This document shows positions 18,621 through 26,504 of a stretch of DNA of 64,000 nucleotides, piece by piece. The stretch lies in the NCBI RefSeq assembly GCF_026409565.1, contig NZ_CP112881.1:822501-886500 (forward strand). The letters are read 5' to 3'. The stretch is from Sneathiella aquimaris. Lineage in GTDB: Bacteria > Pseudomonadota > Alphaproteobacteria > Sneathiellales > Sneathiellaceae. The position numbers and the translations under genes were made by a program. The notes under the pieces were generated by a model, which ran no database searches, was not told the origin of the DNA, and saw only the letters and a program-made list of their open reading frames with translations. Position 1 is the first letter of the stretch. Each line of letters starts with the position of its first letter.

Positions 18621-18894
18621 CGCGTTTGATTTGACCGTGGCCAATAATCTTGATGAAGTTGTTGAGAGCTTGAAGGTTTCTTGGTGGGCGGATGGCATCA
18701 GGGAAAACCTGCGCATCAACTCCTATGGTTTTAAGCGCAAAAATATCAAGTTGGGTGAAACAACCGCAAGCCAACCGGTCAACGTGCGGGTGAGTTGTGA
18801 TCAGTTCAGACAGGCGGAGCTTCGTATCGAGCAATGCACCACGTCTCTGAAAACATGTGCAGAAACCGTCATTGAGCGTGGCCGGTTCGATTGA
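18445..18894 (+). CDS. Second lipoprotein, intact copy
   Basis: 149 residues from ATG 18445, with AGGTGG 6 nt upstream overlapping the previous stop. The signal ends SLTACNEG, a lipobox. The mature domain holds four Cys residues (near FCAFDL, VSCDQF, EQCTTS and KTCAET), which could form disulfides in the periplasm. I do not recognise the family. Co-translation with copy 2 of the first lipoprotein suggests a joint envelope function. Confidence 0.7.
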   Translation: MTRTKALSRWAFCLLAVASLTACNEGTDGSVVLNYENMRDMQTVSGGVKRWDIPSPQFCAFDLTVANNLDEVVESLKVSWWADGIRENLRINSYGFKRKNIKLGETTASQPVNVRVSCDQFRQAELRIEQCTTSLKTCAETVIERGRFD

Positions 18895-18928
18895 TGCAGG
18901 GGTTGGCTCAGAAAAACATTTAAAAACA

Positions 18929-19010
18929 ATACCATGACATCATGATGCTATGATACTATGATGTCATGGTATCTCGATATCGAGATGTTTTGGCATCTTG
19001 ATATCAAGAT
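18929..19010. promoter_or_regulatory. Cluster of three palindromes upstream of parA (candidate parS/operator)
   Basis: First, a 15-bp inverted repeat (ATACCATGACATCAT, 18929-18943, with its complement at 18958-18972). Then two perfect 16-bp palindromes, ATCTCGATATCGAGAT (18971-18986) and ATCTTGATATCAAGAT (18995-19010), with centres 24 bp apart. They share GATATC cores. They lie 40-125 bp before the parA start. Such sites usually bind the partition DNA-binding protein and serve as centromere and operator. Confidence 0.7.
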
Positions 19011-19053
19011 ATCAGCACCCGCATAAAAAGAACAACAAACTGGGTCCTGAGTA

Positions 19054-19707
19054 TTGAAAGTGGTCTCTTTCGTCGCCAGCAAAGGCGGCGCAGGCAAAAG
19101 CACATTGGCGATTCAATGTGCGGTACATGCCTCACAAAATGGTTTGAACGTTTTAATTCTGGACATGGACAGTCAGGGCAGCGTGCGTGACTGGTATGAC
19201 CAGCGATTGCAGACGATTTCAGAATTTTCCGAACAGCATCATTCACGATTGCATGTGCAGCCAGTTCAGCTTGGTGAACTGGTGGAGACTGTTGAGCGCG
19301 CTCGTGCTTCCGGCATTGATGTTTTGGTGATCGATACGGCAGGCGATGACAGGCTGGGCACAGCCTCTGTTGTCGGCGTCAGTGATCAGGTGCTGGTACC
19401 GTGCCGACCGACGATGCGCGACCTGAAGGGCGCAATCCAAACCTTCCAGATGGTGTCGCGTCAGCAGAAGTCGTTTGCATTCATTCTCAATCAAACCCCG
19501 CCACAAACCGCCGCCAAGGGCGGGCGTGTGCGAGAAGCGGCGCAGGTTCTTTTGCAAATGGGGACACTTTGCCCAGTCCCCGTTGTTGCCCGCGTTGATT
19601 ATCAGGACGCTGACGGTCTTGGCCTTGGGGTGACGGAATTTAACCCCTCCGGAAAGGCTGCTTCCGACATCAGGGCGCTTTGGGCATGGGTCGAAAATAG
19701 AAAATAA
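19054..19707 (+). CDS. parA: ParA-family partition ATPase
   Basis: 217 residues. Deviant Walker A KGGAGKSTLA (about residues 10-19), then VLILDMDSQGS and VLVIDTAGDD (Walker B). It is the short type without an N-terminal HTH, so autoregulation would rely on the small partner. The start is TTG 19054 (a GTG follows at 19060); no clear ribosome site. It forms an operon with an RHH-like protein and RepA and follows the palindrome cluster. Role: ATP-driven segregation of the circular form. Confidence 0.9.
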   Translation: MKVVSFVASKGGAGKSTLAIQCAVHASQNGLNVLILDMDSQGSVRDWYDQRLQTISEFSEQHHSRLHVQPVQLGELVETVERARASGIDVLVIDTAGDDRLGTASVVGVSDQVLVPCRPTMRDLKGAIQTFQMVSRQQKSFAFILNQTPPQTAAKGGRVREAAQVLLQMGTLCPVPVVARVDYQDADGLGLGVTEFNPSGKAASDIRALWAWVENRK

Positions 19708-19730
19708 GAAAAACAAGAGAGGGGAACTCC

Positions 19731-20012
19731 ATGAAAAAATACAAACGAACTTCCATGGCGCTTGCGCCAAGTGAAGCGCCTTCAAACCCTGCAATACTTC
19801 AGGACAAAACTGGTGAACAGGAAACGGCTCAGCAGAAAACGGTCAACCGCACATTACGTTTGCCGCCAGCCGTCTATCACCTGTTGCGCAATTTGAGCCA
19901 TGAGGAAGTGCGCCCGATGCACAGCTATTACCTTGAGGCGATTGACCTGTGGCTGACGAAGCGGGGGCTTCCCGGTTTTGCAGAGCTGGATGGCGGCAGG
20001 GAGCTGACCTGA
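19731..20012 (+). CDS. Small RHH-like partition partner (ParB/ParG-type)
   Basis: 93 residues with a flexible Gln/Glu-rich N-terminus and a C-terminal VNRTLRLPPAVYHLLRNLS stretch that fits a ribbon-helix-helix. Small RHH proteins act as centromere binders with short ParA proteins, as ParG does with ParF. AGAGGGGAA precedes the ATG. Its TGA overlaps the ATG of repA (TGATG), so partition and replication genes are coupled. Family assignment is inferred from fold and position. Confidence 0.65.
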   Translation: MKKYKRTSMALAPSEAPSNPAILQDKTGEQETAQQKTVNRTLRLPPAVYHLLRNLSHEEVRPMHSYYLEAIDLWLTKRGLPGFAELDGGRELT

Positions 20013-20989
20013 TGGTGATCGACAAAAAGAACGAGTCTCCCCGCGTACTGAATAAGGCCTTTCAGGGGTTCCTGGACCGTATGCCGGTGGAGGGCGAAAC
20101 CTGTCCACCTGCGGCAAACGACAATAAACCACCCGAACAACCGGATCTGTTTGTGCCGTCCCTCCATGATATTCCGATCAAGGACAACATCGATTTGATG
20201 GATATCGCGGTGTTTCGGCTGTCCACCAAGCAGAAGGTTCATGATGACATGATTGTCCATGACCTACCGAACGCGCGGGTCGAGGTGACCGGGAATGCTC
20301 GATATGGCATAGCGACCATTCATGACTACGACATCGTACTCATGGCGGTCAGTCAGCTTACCAACGCGGTCATGCGGTATCGGAATGGTTATGGCCCGAG
20401 GCCTTCCAATGTGTTCCGCATTCACAGCACGGAGGTTTTCAAGTTTCGGCGAACCGGGGCCGGTGGAAAGGACTATGAGCGCTTGGAAAGCGCGCTCAAC
20501 CGTTTGCAGGGCACATTCATCAAGATCGAGCGGAAAGGCGAAAAGGGCCGATTGCGGCGCACCGGATATTTCCCTCTGATTGCCGGGGCGAAGGTGGTGA
20601 GCCATACCAGTTCCGGTCGGATCGGCACGTTGGAGATTACCATTCCCGACTGGATATGCGACGGCATCATGAAGCACGAAAAGCCGGAGGTGTTGACCAT
20701 TCACCCGGAGTATTTCGGTCTCAAGATCGCGTTGGCCAAGTTCATTTCCCGTTTCGTCCGCAAGCAAGCCGGACAGACCGAGGCCTTGTGGGGGTTCCGG
20801 AAAATTCAGGAAAAATCCCAATTGGTGGACCCGGAGAAAAAATTCAACCACAAGCTCCGGGAGGTTATCAAGGCTAATCCCTTGCCGGACTATGATCTGC
20901 TTGAGGTGAGCGGCAAGGACGGCCCTATGTTGCGGATGATGCCCAAAGGAAAGCGAGGTGTTGAAAAGGGCGGCAAGGGCAAGTCGTAG
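20012..20989 (+). CDS. repA: Plasmid replication initiator RepA (RPA type)
   Basis: 326 residues from ATG 20012. The pattern FRLSTKQ.....MIVHDLPNARVEVTG...YGIATIHDYDIVLMAVSQL matches the replication initiator RepA (RPA) family from memory. The later WICDGIMKHEKPEVLTIHPEYF block also fits. These proteins bind iterons near their own gene. Five regular 21-bp repeats and a DnaA box follow 60 bp after the stop. It indicates that the element can replicate, or once did, as a plasmid. Confidence 0.9.
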   Translation: MVIDKKNESPRVLNKAFQGFLDRMPVEGETCPPAANDNKPPEQPDLFVPSLHDIPIKDNIDLMDIAVFRLSTKQKVHDDMIVHDLPNARVEVTGNARYGIATIHDYDIVLMAVSQLTNAVMRYRNGYGPRPSNVFRIHSTEVFKFRRTGAGGKDYERLESALNRLQGTFIKIERKGEKGRLRRTGYFPLIAGAKVVSHTSSGRIGTLEITIPDWICDGIMKHEKPEVLTIHPEYFGLKIALAKFISRFVRKQAGQTEALWGFRKIQEKSQLVDPEKKFNHKLREVIKANPLPDYDLLEVSGKDGPMLRMMPKGKRGVEKGGKGKS

Positions 20990-21048
20990 CCTTTCCCGGT
21001 TCCAAAAGTCCGAAATAGATCGGATGGATTTTCGGGACAATGCAGGCT

Positions 21049-21262
21049 TGTGGATAATTTTCGGAATCTTGGAACCCGATTTCGGAAATTGAGAGCCGAT
21101 CTTCGGAATTTCGGAACCCAGCGTCGGAATTTGAGAACCTGATTTCGGAATTATGGAACCGCTAATATTCGGAACGCCGCGCAATCCGGAGCAGTTCACG
21201 GATTGAACAGGCCTAAAACATATTTAAAACTATTTAAAACATTTAAAAACCGGTTTCGGTAT
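21049..21262. other. oriV: Replication origin: DnaA box, iterons and AT-rich region
   Basis: A perfect DnaA box, TGTGGATAA, is at 21049-21057. Units starting TCGGAA follow at 21061, 21082, 21103, 21124 and 21145, an exact 21-bp period, with a sixth at 21169. The consensus is close to TCGGAATTTTGGAACCCGAT. An AT-rich block with three TTTAAAAC units lies at 21221-21250. This is the classic layout of an iteron origin: initiator sites, DnaA site, melting region. It belongs with RepA just upstream. Confidence 0.85.
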
Positions 21263-21525
21263 TCCGGAAACCGGGAAGAGGCGGGAAAAAATACTTCGCT
21301 GAAAGCCGGTGCGATCACCGAAGCGATATTTGTTACCTCAAGTCTGATTTTACTTGGGAGACGGGTGTTGAAGTCATAATCAGACTGCTGTTTTTCCCCA
21401 ACTTGCGAAGTATTCGGAAATAGTTATGCAATTTAAGGGCGTGCAGTCGGGTCGAGCATATACTATTTGTTAATTGTCGAATTTTCCCGTATTTTCTCAT
21501 CGAGATAAGTGAGGTCGAGAGAATC
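21263..21525. other. Intergenic region before the defence operon
   Basis: No gene is seen. AGTCTGATT (21342-21350) and AATCAGACT (near 21382-21390) form a loose hairpin. An AT-rich stretch at 21450-21500 probably holds the operon promoter, but I cannot assign -35 and -10 boxes with confidence. GAGG at 21511 and GAGAG at 21517 precede the first ATG. Confidence 0.35.
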
Positions 21526-21720
21526 ATGAAGACCGACATAATGACGATCAAGGAAGTAGCGGAGTATCTGAAGCTGACGGAGAAAACGGCTTATCGTCTG
21601 GCGGCGGAAGGGAAGATACCTGGCTTCAAGGTTGGTGGATCATGGCGATTTCGGCGAAGCGAAATTGAAAACTGGATTGATGCTGAGACAAACAGACAGA
21701 AGGGAGAACCGGAGGGGTGA
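21526..21720 (+). CDS. Excisionase-family HTH protein at the head of the defence operon
   Basis: 64 residues: IMTIKEVAEYLKLTEKTAYRLAAEGKIPGFKVGGSWRFRR is the HTH_17/excisionase-like DNA-binding fold. Its stop overlaps the GTG of the helicase gene (GTGA). First place in the operon and tight coupling suggest a regulator of the defence operon, not the excisionase of the element; a better excisionase candidate is next to the integrase (34723-34938). Confidence 0.8.
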   Translation: MKTDIMTIKEVAEYLKLTEKTAYRLAAEGKIPGFKVGGSWRFRRSEIENWIDAETNRQKGEPEG

Positions 21721-24611
21721 TTACAGACTACCATGCCAAACTGTTTGCTCATGAGTTGAGCAAGCGGCACTCCGTTGCGGATGCCGAGAAACTGGCCGGT
21801 ACCCTTTTTGACGCCCAGGTTGATCTGAACCCGCATCAGGTCGAAGCGGCTCTTTTTGCTTTCAAATCGCCCTTGTCCAGGGGGGCTATTCTGGCCGATG
21901 AAGTCGGGCTTGGTAAAACAATCGAAGCCGGTTTGCTTCTTTCCCAAAAATGGACGGAGGGAAAGCGCCGGATCATCATCATTGGCCCCGCCAACCTTCG
22001 GAAACAATGGTCGCAGGAGATTGAAGAGAAGTTCTTTTTGCCGACCTTAATCCTTGAAGCCAAGAACTATAACCGATTGATTAAGGATGGCGTTAAGTGT
22101 CCGTTTGAACAGGATAAGATCGTCATTTGCTCATTCCAGTTTGCCGCGCGCCATGCGGAAGAACTCATGGTGCAGCGATGGGACTTGGCTGTGATCGACG
22201 AGGCACATCGCCTTCGAAATGTCTATCGCCCTGACAACAAGATTGGCAAAGCCCTCAAAGGGGCGTTGTCGAATGCGCCCAAGGTGTTACTGACGGCTAC
22301 GCCATTGCAGAACTCCCTCATGGAGCTCTATGGGCTGGTGAGTATCATTGACGACTATGCCTTTGGAGACGCCAAGAGTTTCCGGGCGCAGTATGCGCGT
22401 TTGACCGGGGACGACCAATTCGATCACCTCAAGAGCAGGCTTGCCCCCGTTTGTCATCGAACCCTCCGTCGTCAGGTGATGGAATATATCCGTTACACCA
22501 ACCGCATTCCCATAACGCAAGAGTTCGTCCCCACCGAGGATGAGCAAGCTCTATACGATATGGTGTCGGATTATCTTCGCCGTCCGTCGCTTCAGGCATT
22601 GCCGAGCGGTCAGCGCACCTTAATGACGTTGATCATGCGCAAGCTGTTGGCGTCTTCGACGTTTGCTATCGCCGGGGCGCTGGATTCCTTGGCGCGAAAG
22701 CTGGAGCGGCAACTGAAGGATGATGCGACCCTTCGCAAGAACCTTGAGGAAGACCAAGAGGAACAGGATGAAATCGTCTATGACTTCGACGGCTTCTCGG
22801 AAGAAGCGGAAGAATGGGTGGACGATGAAGAAGAGCCTGAGCTTCTAACCGAAGCCGATATCGAAGCCATTGAAAGGGAGATCGAAGACCTGCGTGGCTT
22901 CCGGGATTTGGCAGTTGCCATAACCGAAAACGCGAAAGGGCAAGCCCTGTTGGCAGCCCTGAAGGCCGGTATGGACAAGGCGCGGGAACTGGGAAGCGCC
23001 GAGAAGGCGATTATCTTTACGGAGTCCCGCCGAACACAGGAATACCTTGTCCGGCTTCTGACCGAGAACGGCCATGAGGGTAAGCTCGTCCTGTTCAACG
23101 GATCAAACTCGGATACGCAATCCAAGGCCATTTATGAGCAGTGGAAAGTTCGTCATGTCGGCAGCGATCAGATCACGGGTTCCCGGACGGCGGATATGCG
23201 CGCCGCGCTTGTCGAGCATTTCAAAGACCAAGCCTCAATCATGATTGCGACGGAAGCCGCCGCCGAGGGGATCAACCTGCAATTCTGTTCGATGGTGGTG
23301 AATTACGACCTGCCCTGGAACCCGCAAAGAATTGAGCAGCGGATCGGGCGGTGCCACCGTTACGGCCAGAAATATGACGTGGTGGTGATCAACTTCCTGA
23401 ACAAGAACAATGCCGCCGACCAGCGCATTCACCAGCTCCTGTCCGAGAAGTTCAAACTCTTCTCCGGCGTGTTTGGTGCAAGTGATGAGGTGTTGGGTGC
23501 CATTGAGTCCGGTGTGGAGTTCGAAAAGCGGATTGTATCCATTTACCAGACTTGCAGAACAACCGAAGAAATTGAGGAAGCCTTTGAAGCCCTTCAGGCT
23601 GAGATGAGCGCCAAGATCGACGAGACGATGGAGGATACCCGCAAGAAGCTCTTGGAAAACTTCGACGCGGACGTTCATGACCGCCTTCGTATGAATATGA
23701 CGCAGAGCAAGGAATACCTTGGCCGCTATGAACATATGCTCTGGGCGCTGACCAAGCATGAACTCGGACGCCAGGCAGCGTTCGATGATGATCATATGAC
23801 CTTTGTTTTGAAAGAAGCGCCCAAGGGTTTGCAGGACGCCACGCGCGCGCCTGTCGGTGGCTATCACCTGTCCAAGGTTGGATTGGAAGGCCATCGCTAC
23901 CGGATCGGCCATCCGCTTGCCCAGTATTTGTTGGTCCAGGCGGGAGAGAGAAAGCTGAACGGTGCCGAACTTGTCTTTGACTATTCCACATGGCCTCAAA
24001 AGGCCGCCAGTGTCGAGCCGCTTGTCGGTAAGTCGGGAACCTTGTCTGTCCAGAAACTGTCGGTCACAGGGGCAGATGCACAGGATCATATCATCCTTGC
24101 GGGCATGACCGATGATGGCGCACCCATAGACCAGAATGCCGCCATGCGTCTGTTCGACCTTCCATCAAAGAAGGGAGCGACAAGCGGGCTTGAGATCCCC
24201 GAAGCCATTCAGCCCAAAGAAGTCCAAAAGACCATTAGCGCCCGCCGTGAGGCCATCATGCAGGAACTTGCCGAGCAGCAAGCCCAATGGTTCGACGAGG
24301 AAATGGACAAGCTGGACAATTGGGCGGAAGACAAACGCGCCGGGCTGAAAGCTGAGTTGAAGGACTTGGATGATCAGATCAAGGAGTTTAAGCGACAGGT
24401 ACGCCAGACGGGAAACCTGCCGGACAAGCTCGCCTTGCGGAAGAAGGCTCGGAAGCTTGAGCAAAAACGGGATGAGGCGTGGCGTGACTATGACGCCGCA
24501 GCCAAGCAGGTCGAGGTGCAGAAAGATACGCTTCTCGATCAGGTAGAAGAACGATTGCAGCAACAGGTCTCTGACCATGAGCTGTTCACAATCAGATTTA
24601 CGGTTCAGTAG
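21717..24611 (+). CDS. SNF2/RapA-like DEAD-box helicase of the defence operon
   Basis: 964 residues from GTG 21717. Helicase motifs are intact: GLGKTIEAGLLL (Walker A, about residue 64), AVIDEAHRLRN (DEAH), LTATPLQNSLMEL (motif III), and in the second lobe ATEAAAEGINLQFCSMVVNYD, then NPQRIEQRIGRCHRYGQ (motif VI). This is the SNF2 superfamily, close in layout to RapA. An acidic insertion lies between the lobes (DEEEPELLTEADIEAIERE) and a long coiled coil at the C-terminus. It likely translocates on DNA and works with the downstream Mod, DUF262 and Res proteins. Confidence 0.88.
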   Translation: MITDYHAKLFAHELSKRHSVADAEKLAGTLFDAQVDLNPHQVEAALFAFKSPLSRGAILADEVGLGKTIEAGLLLSQKWTEGKRRIIIIGPANLRKQWSQEIEEKFFLPTLILEAKNYNRLIKDGVKCPFEQDKIVICSFQFAARHAEELMVQRWDLAVIDEAHRLRNVYRPDNKIGKALKGALSNAPKVLLTATPLQNSLMELYGLVSIIDDYAFGDAKSFRAQYARLTGDDQFDHLKSRLAPVCHRTLRRQVMEYIRYTNRIPITQEFVPTEDEQALYDMVSDYLRRPSLQALPSGQRTLMTLIMRKLLASSTFAIAGALDSLARKLERQLKDDATLRKNLEEDQEEQDEIVYDFDGFSEEAEEWVDDEEEPELLTEADIEAIEREIEDLRGFRDLAVAITENAKGQALLAALKAGMDKARELGSAEKAIIFTESRRTQEYLVRLLTENGHEGKLVLFNGSNSDTQSKAIYEQWKVRHVGSDQITGSRTADMRAALVEHFKDQASIMIATEAAAEGINLQFCSMVVNYDLPWNPQRIEQRIGRCHRYGQKYDVVVINFLNKNNAADQRIHQLLSEKFKLFSGVFGASDEVLGAIESGVEFEKRIVSIYQTCRTTEEIEEAFEALQAEMSAKIDETMEDTRKKLLENFDADVHDRLRMNMTQSKEYLGRYEHMLWALTKHELGRQAAFDDDHMTFVLKEAPKGLQDATRAPVGGYHLSKVGLEGHRYRIGHPLAQYLLVQAGERKLNGAELVFDYSTWPQKAASVEPLVGKSGTLSVQKLSVTGADAQDHIILAGMTDDGAPIDQNAAMRLFDLPSKKGATSGLEIPEAIQPKEVQKTISARREAIMQELAEQQAQWFDEEMDKLDNWAEDKRAGLKAELKDLDDQIKEFKRQVRQTGNLPDKLALRKKARKLEQKRDEAWRDYDAAAKQVEVQKDTLLDQVEERLQQQVSDHELFTIRFTVQ

Positions 24612-24625
24612 GAGGGGCGTTGGCG

Positions 24626-26494
24626 ATGGCCGGACCTGAAAAAATGGCGCTGACGTCAATGGACGTAGCAGAGGAAAAACGGGAAGAGCTGAAGCAGCTA
24701 TTTCCGGAGGTGTTTTCCGAAGGGAAGATCGACTTCGATCAGCTCAAGCGCGTGTTGGGTGATTGGGTGGAGCCGGGCAAGGAACGGTTCGGGCTTAATT
24801 GGCCGGGCAAAGCCGAGTGCATGAAGATCATTCAAGAGCCGAGTGTTGCCACACTGAAACCTGTGCGCGATGAGTCAGTCGATTTCGATGAAACGGAAAA
24901 CCTCTTCATCGAAGGGGACAATCTGGAAGTTTTGAAGCTCTTGCAGAAGGCCTACTTCGGTAAGGTCAAAACCATTTACATCGATCCTCCATACAACACC
25001 GGACAGGAGTTTATTTATCCGGACAAGTACGCTGAAAACTTAGATACCTACCTTGCCTATACTGGTCAGGTCGATAGCGAAGGAAGGAAGTTTTCAACAA
25101 ATGCCGATGCAGTTGGGCGTTATCACTCTAACTGGTTAAGCATGATGTATCCGCGTCTATATCTGGCGAGGAACTTACTTTCAGATGATGGGATCGTTTT
25201 CATATCGATAGATGACAACGAGCTCGCCAATCTACAGAGTATCTGTAACGACATTTTTGGCGAGGAAAACCTGATCGCGGTATTTGTTTGGAAGAGCCGT
25301 CAAAACAAGGACAACAGGCCGGAAAAAGGTGCTTCAATTGATCATGAATATGTCGTTTGTTATGGCCGTCGCGTTCGTGGAGACCAGAGAAAAGTAGAAC
25401 AATACTCTAATCCTGATAACGACCCTAGAGGGGCTTGGACAAGTGCTAATATGGTTGGGCTTGCCACTAAAGATCGGCGACCAAATTTGCACTTTGATCT
25501 AATCGACCCAGACACCGAGATCAATTACGGATGCCCTGAAATGGGCTGGCGCTACGATCCGAAAACGATGGCACGCTTGATCGAAGAAGACAGGATCATT
25601 TGGCCGTCTTCGCCAGATGGGAGGCCACGTAGGAAGGCATTCTTTGAAGACCTTGGAAGTCAATTTACAGGCATATCCTCAATCGTAGGCAAGGATTTAT
25701 ACACTCGCACAGGAACTGCTGAAATTAGTGACCTTTTTGGATTTCGGGCTATGGATTTTCCGAAGCCGGTTGGGTTGATAAGTGAGGTTGTCGAACAAAG
25801 CGGAGGTGACGACGATATTGTTTTGGACTTCTTCGCAGGTTCTTGTACGACCGCACATGCGGTAATGGGGCTGAATCAGAAGGATGGTGGTAATCGAAAG
25901 TACATTATGGTTCAGTTGCCCGAAGCTTGTGATGAGCAATCTGAGCCATTTCAACGTGGATTGAAGACAATTGCCGATATTGGGAGGGAACGTGTCAGAT
26001 TGGCAGCTGCCAAGCTTAAAGATGCCGAGAACGATCAGCTTACTTTTAATGGTTACCCCAGTAAGGATTTTGGTTTCAAGGCGTTTAAATTAGATCGCTC
26101 GAATTTTAGAGTATGGGATGGTGATTTTGGTGAGGACGAAATCGTTTCTGAACAGCTCGAAATGCACGTCGATCATGTTGCTAAAGAAAGTACGCCTGAA
26201 GACATCCTCTATGAACTTCTCTTGAAAGCTGGCTTCCCGCTGACAACTAAAGTTGAGCAGATCGAACTTGCGGGTAAGCAGGTGTTCTCTGTCGAAGATG
26301 GAGCCTTGCTGATTTGCCTCGAAAAAGAGGTCACGTCAGAGCTGATTGACGCGCTGGCCGATGCCGAGCCTTTGCAGGTGATCTGTCTGGACGAAGGTTT
26401 CCAAGGCAACGACCAACTTAAAGCCAATGCCGTTCAAACCTTCAAGGCGCGTGCTGAATCTCAAGAATCAGAAATCGTCTTCAAGACGGTCTAG
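24626..26494 (+). CDS. Type III-like DNA adenine methyltransferase (Mod)
   Basis: About 622 residues from ATG 24626 (GGAGGGG 9 nt upstream; TTG 24620 is weaker). The beta-class order is seen: IYIDPPYNTG (catalytic DPPY, about residue 115) precedes the SAM motif DIVLDFFAGSCTTAHAV (about 400). The 280-residue middle is the target recognition region. From about 25050 to 25960 the DNA looks clearly AT-richer than both sides, as if the recognition part was exchanged. Its Res partner is two genes downstream. Product: N6-methyladenine that marks self DNA. Confidence 0.9.
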   Translation: MAGPEKMALTSMDVAEEKREELKQLFPEVFSEGKIDFDQLKRVLGDWVEPGKERFGLNWPGKAECMKIIQEPSVATLKPVRDESVDFDETENLFIEGDNLEVLKLLQKAYFGKVKTIYIDPPYNTGQEFIYPDKYAENLDTYLAYTGQVDSEGRKFSTNADAVGRYHSNWLSMMYPRLYLARNLLSDDGIVFISIDDNELANLQSICNDIFGEENLIAVFVWKSRQNKDNRPEKGASIDHEYVVCYGRRVRGDQRKVEQYSNPDNDPRGAWTSANMVGLATKDRRPNLHFDLIDPDTEINYGCPEMGWRYDPKTMARLIEEDRIIWPSSPDGRPRRKAFFEDLGSQFTGISSIVGKDLYTRTGTAEISDLFGFRAMDFPKPVGLISEVVEQSGGDDDIVLDFFAGSCTTAHAVMGLNQKDGGNRKYIMVQLPEACDEQSEPFQRGLKTIADIGRERVRLAAAKLKDAENDQLTFNGYPSKDFGFKAFKLDRSNFRVWDGDFGEDEIVSEQLEMHVDHVAKESTPEDILYELLLKAGFPLTTKVEQIELAGKQVFSVEDGALLICLEKEVTSELIDALADAEPLQVICLDEGFQGNDQLKANAVQTFKARAESQESEIVFKTV

Positions 26495-26504
26495 GGGGGC
26501 GATT

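Noticed and set aside
20264-21199. 311-codon frame opposite repA
   Set aside because: Antisense shadow of a well-supported initiator gene and of the iterons, whose repeats cause repeated peptides.
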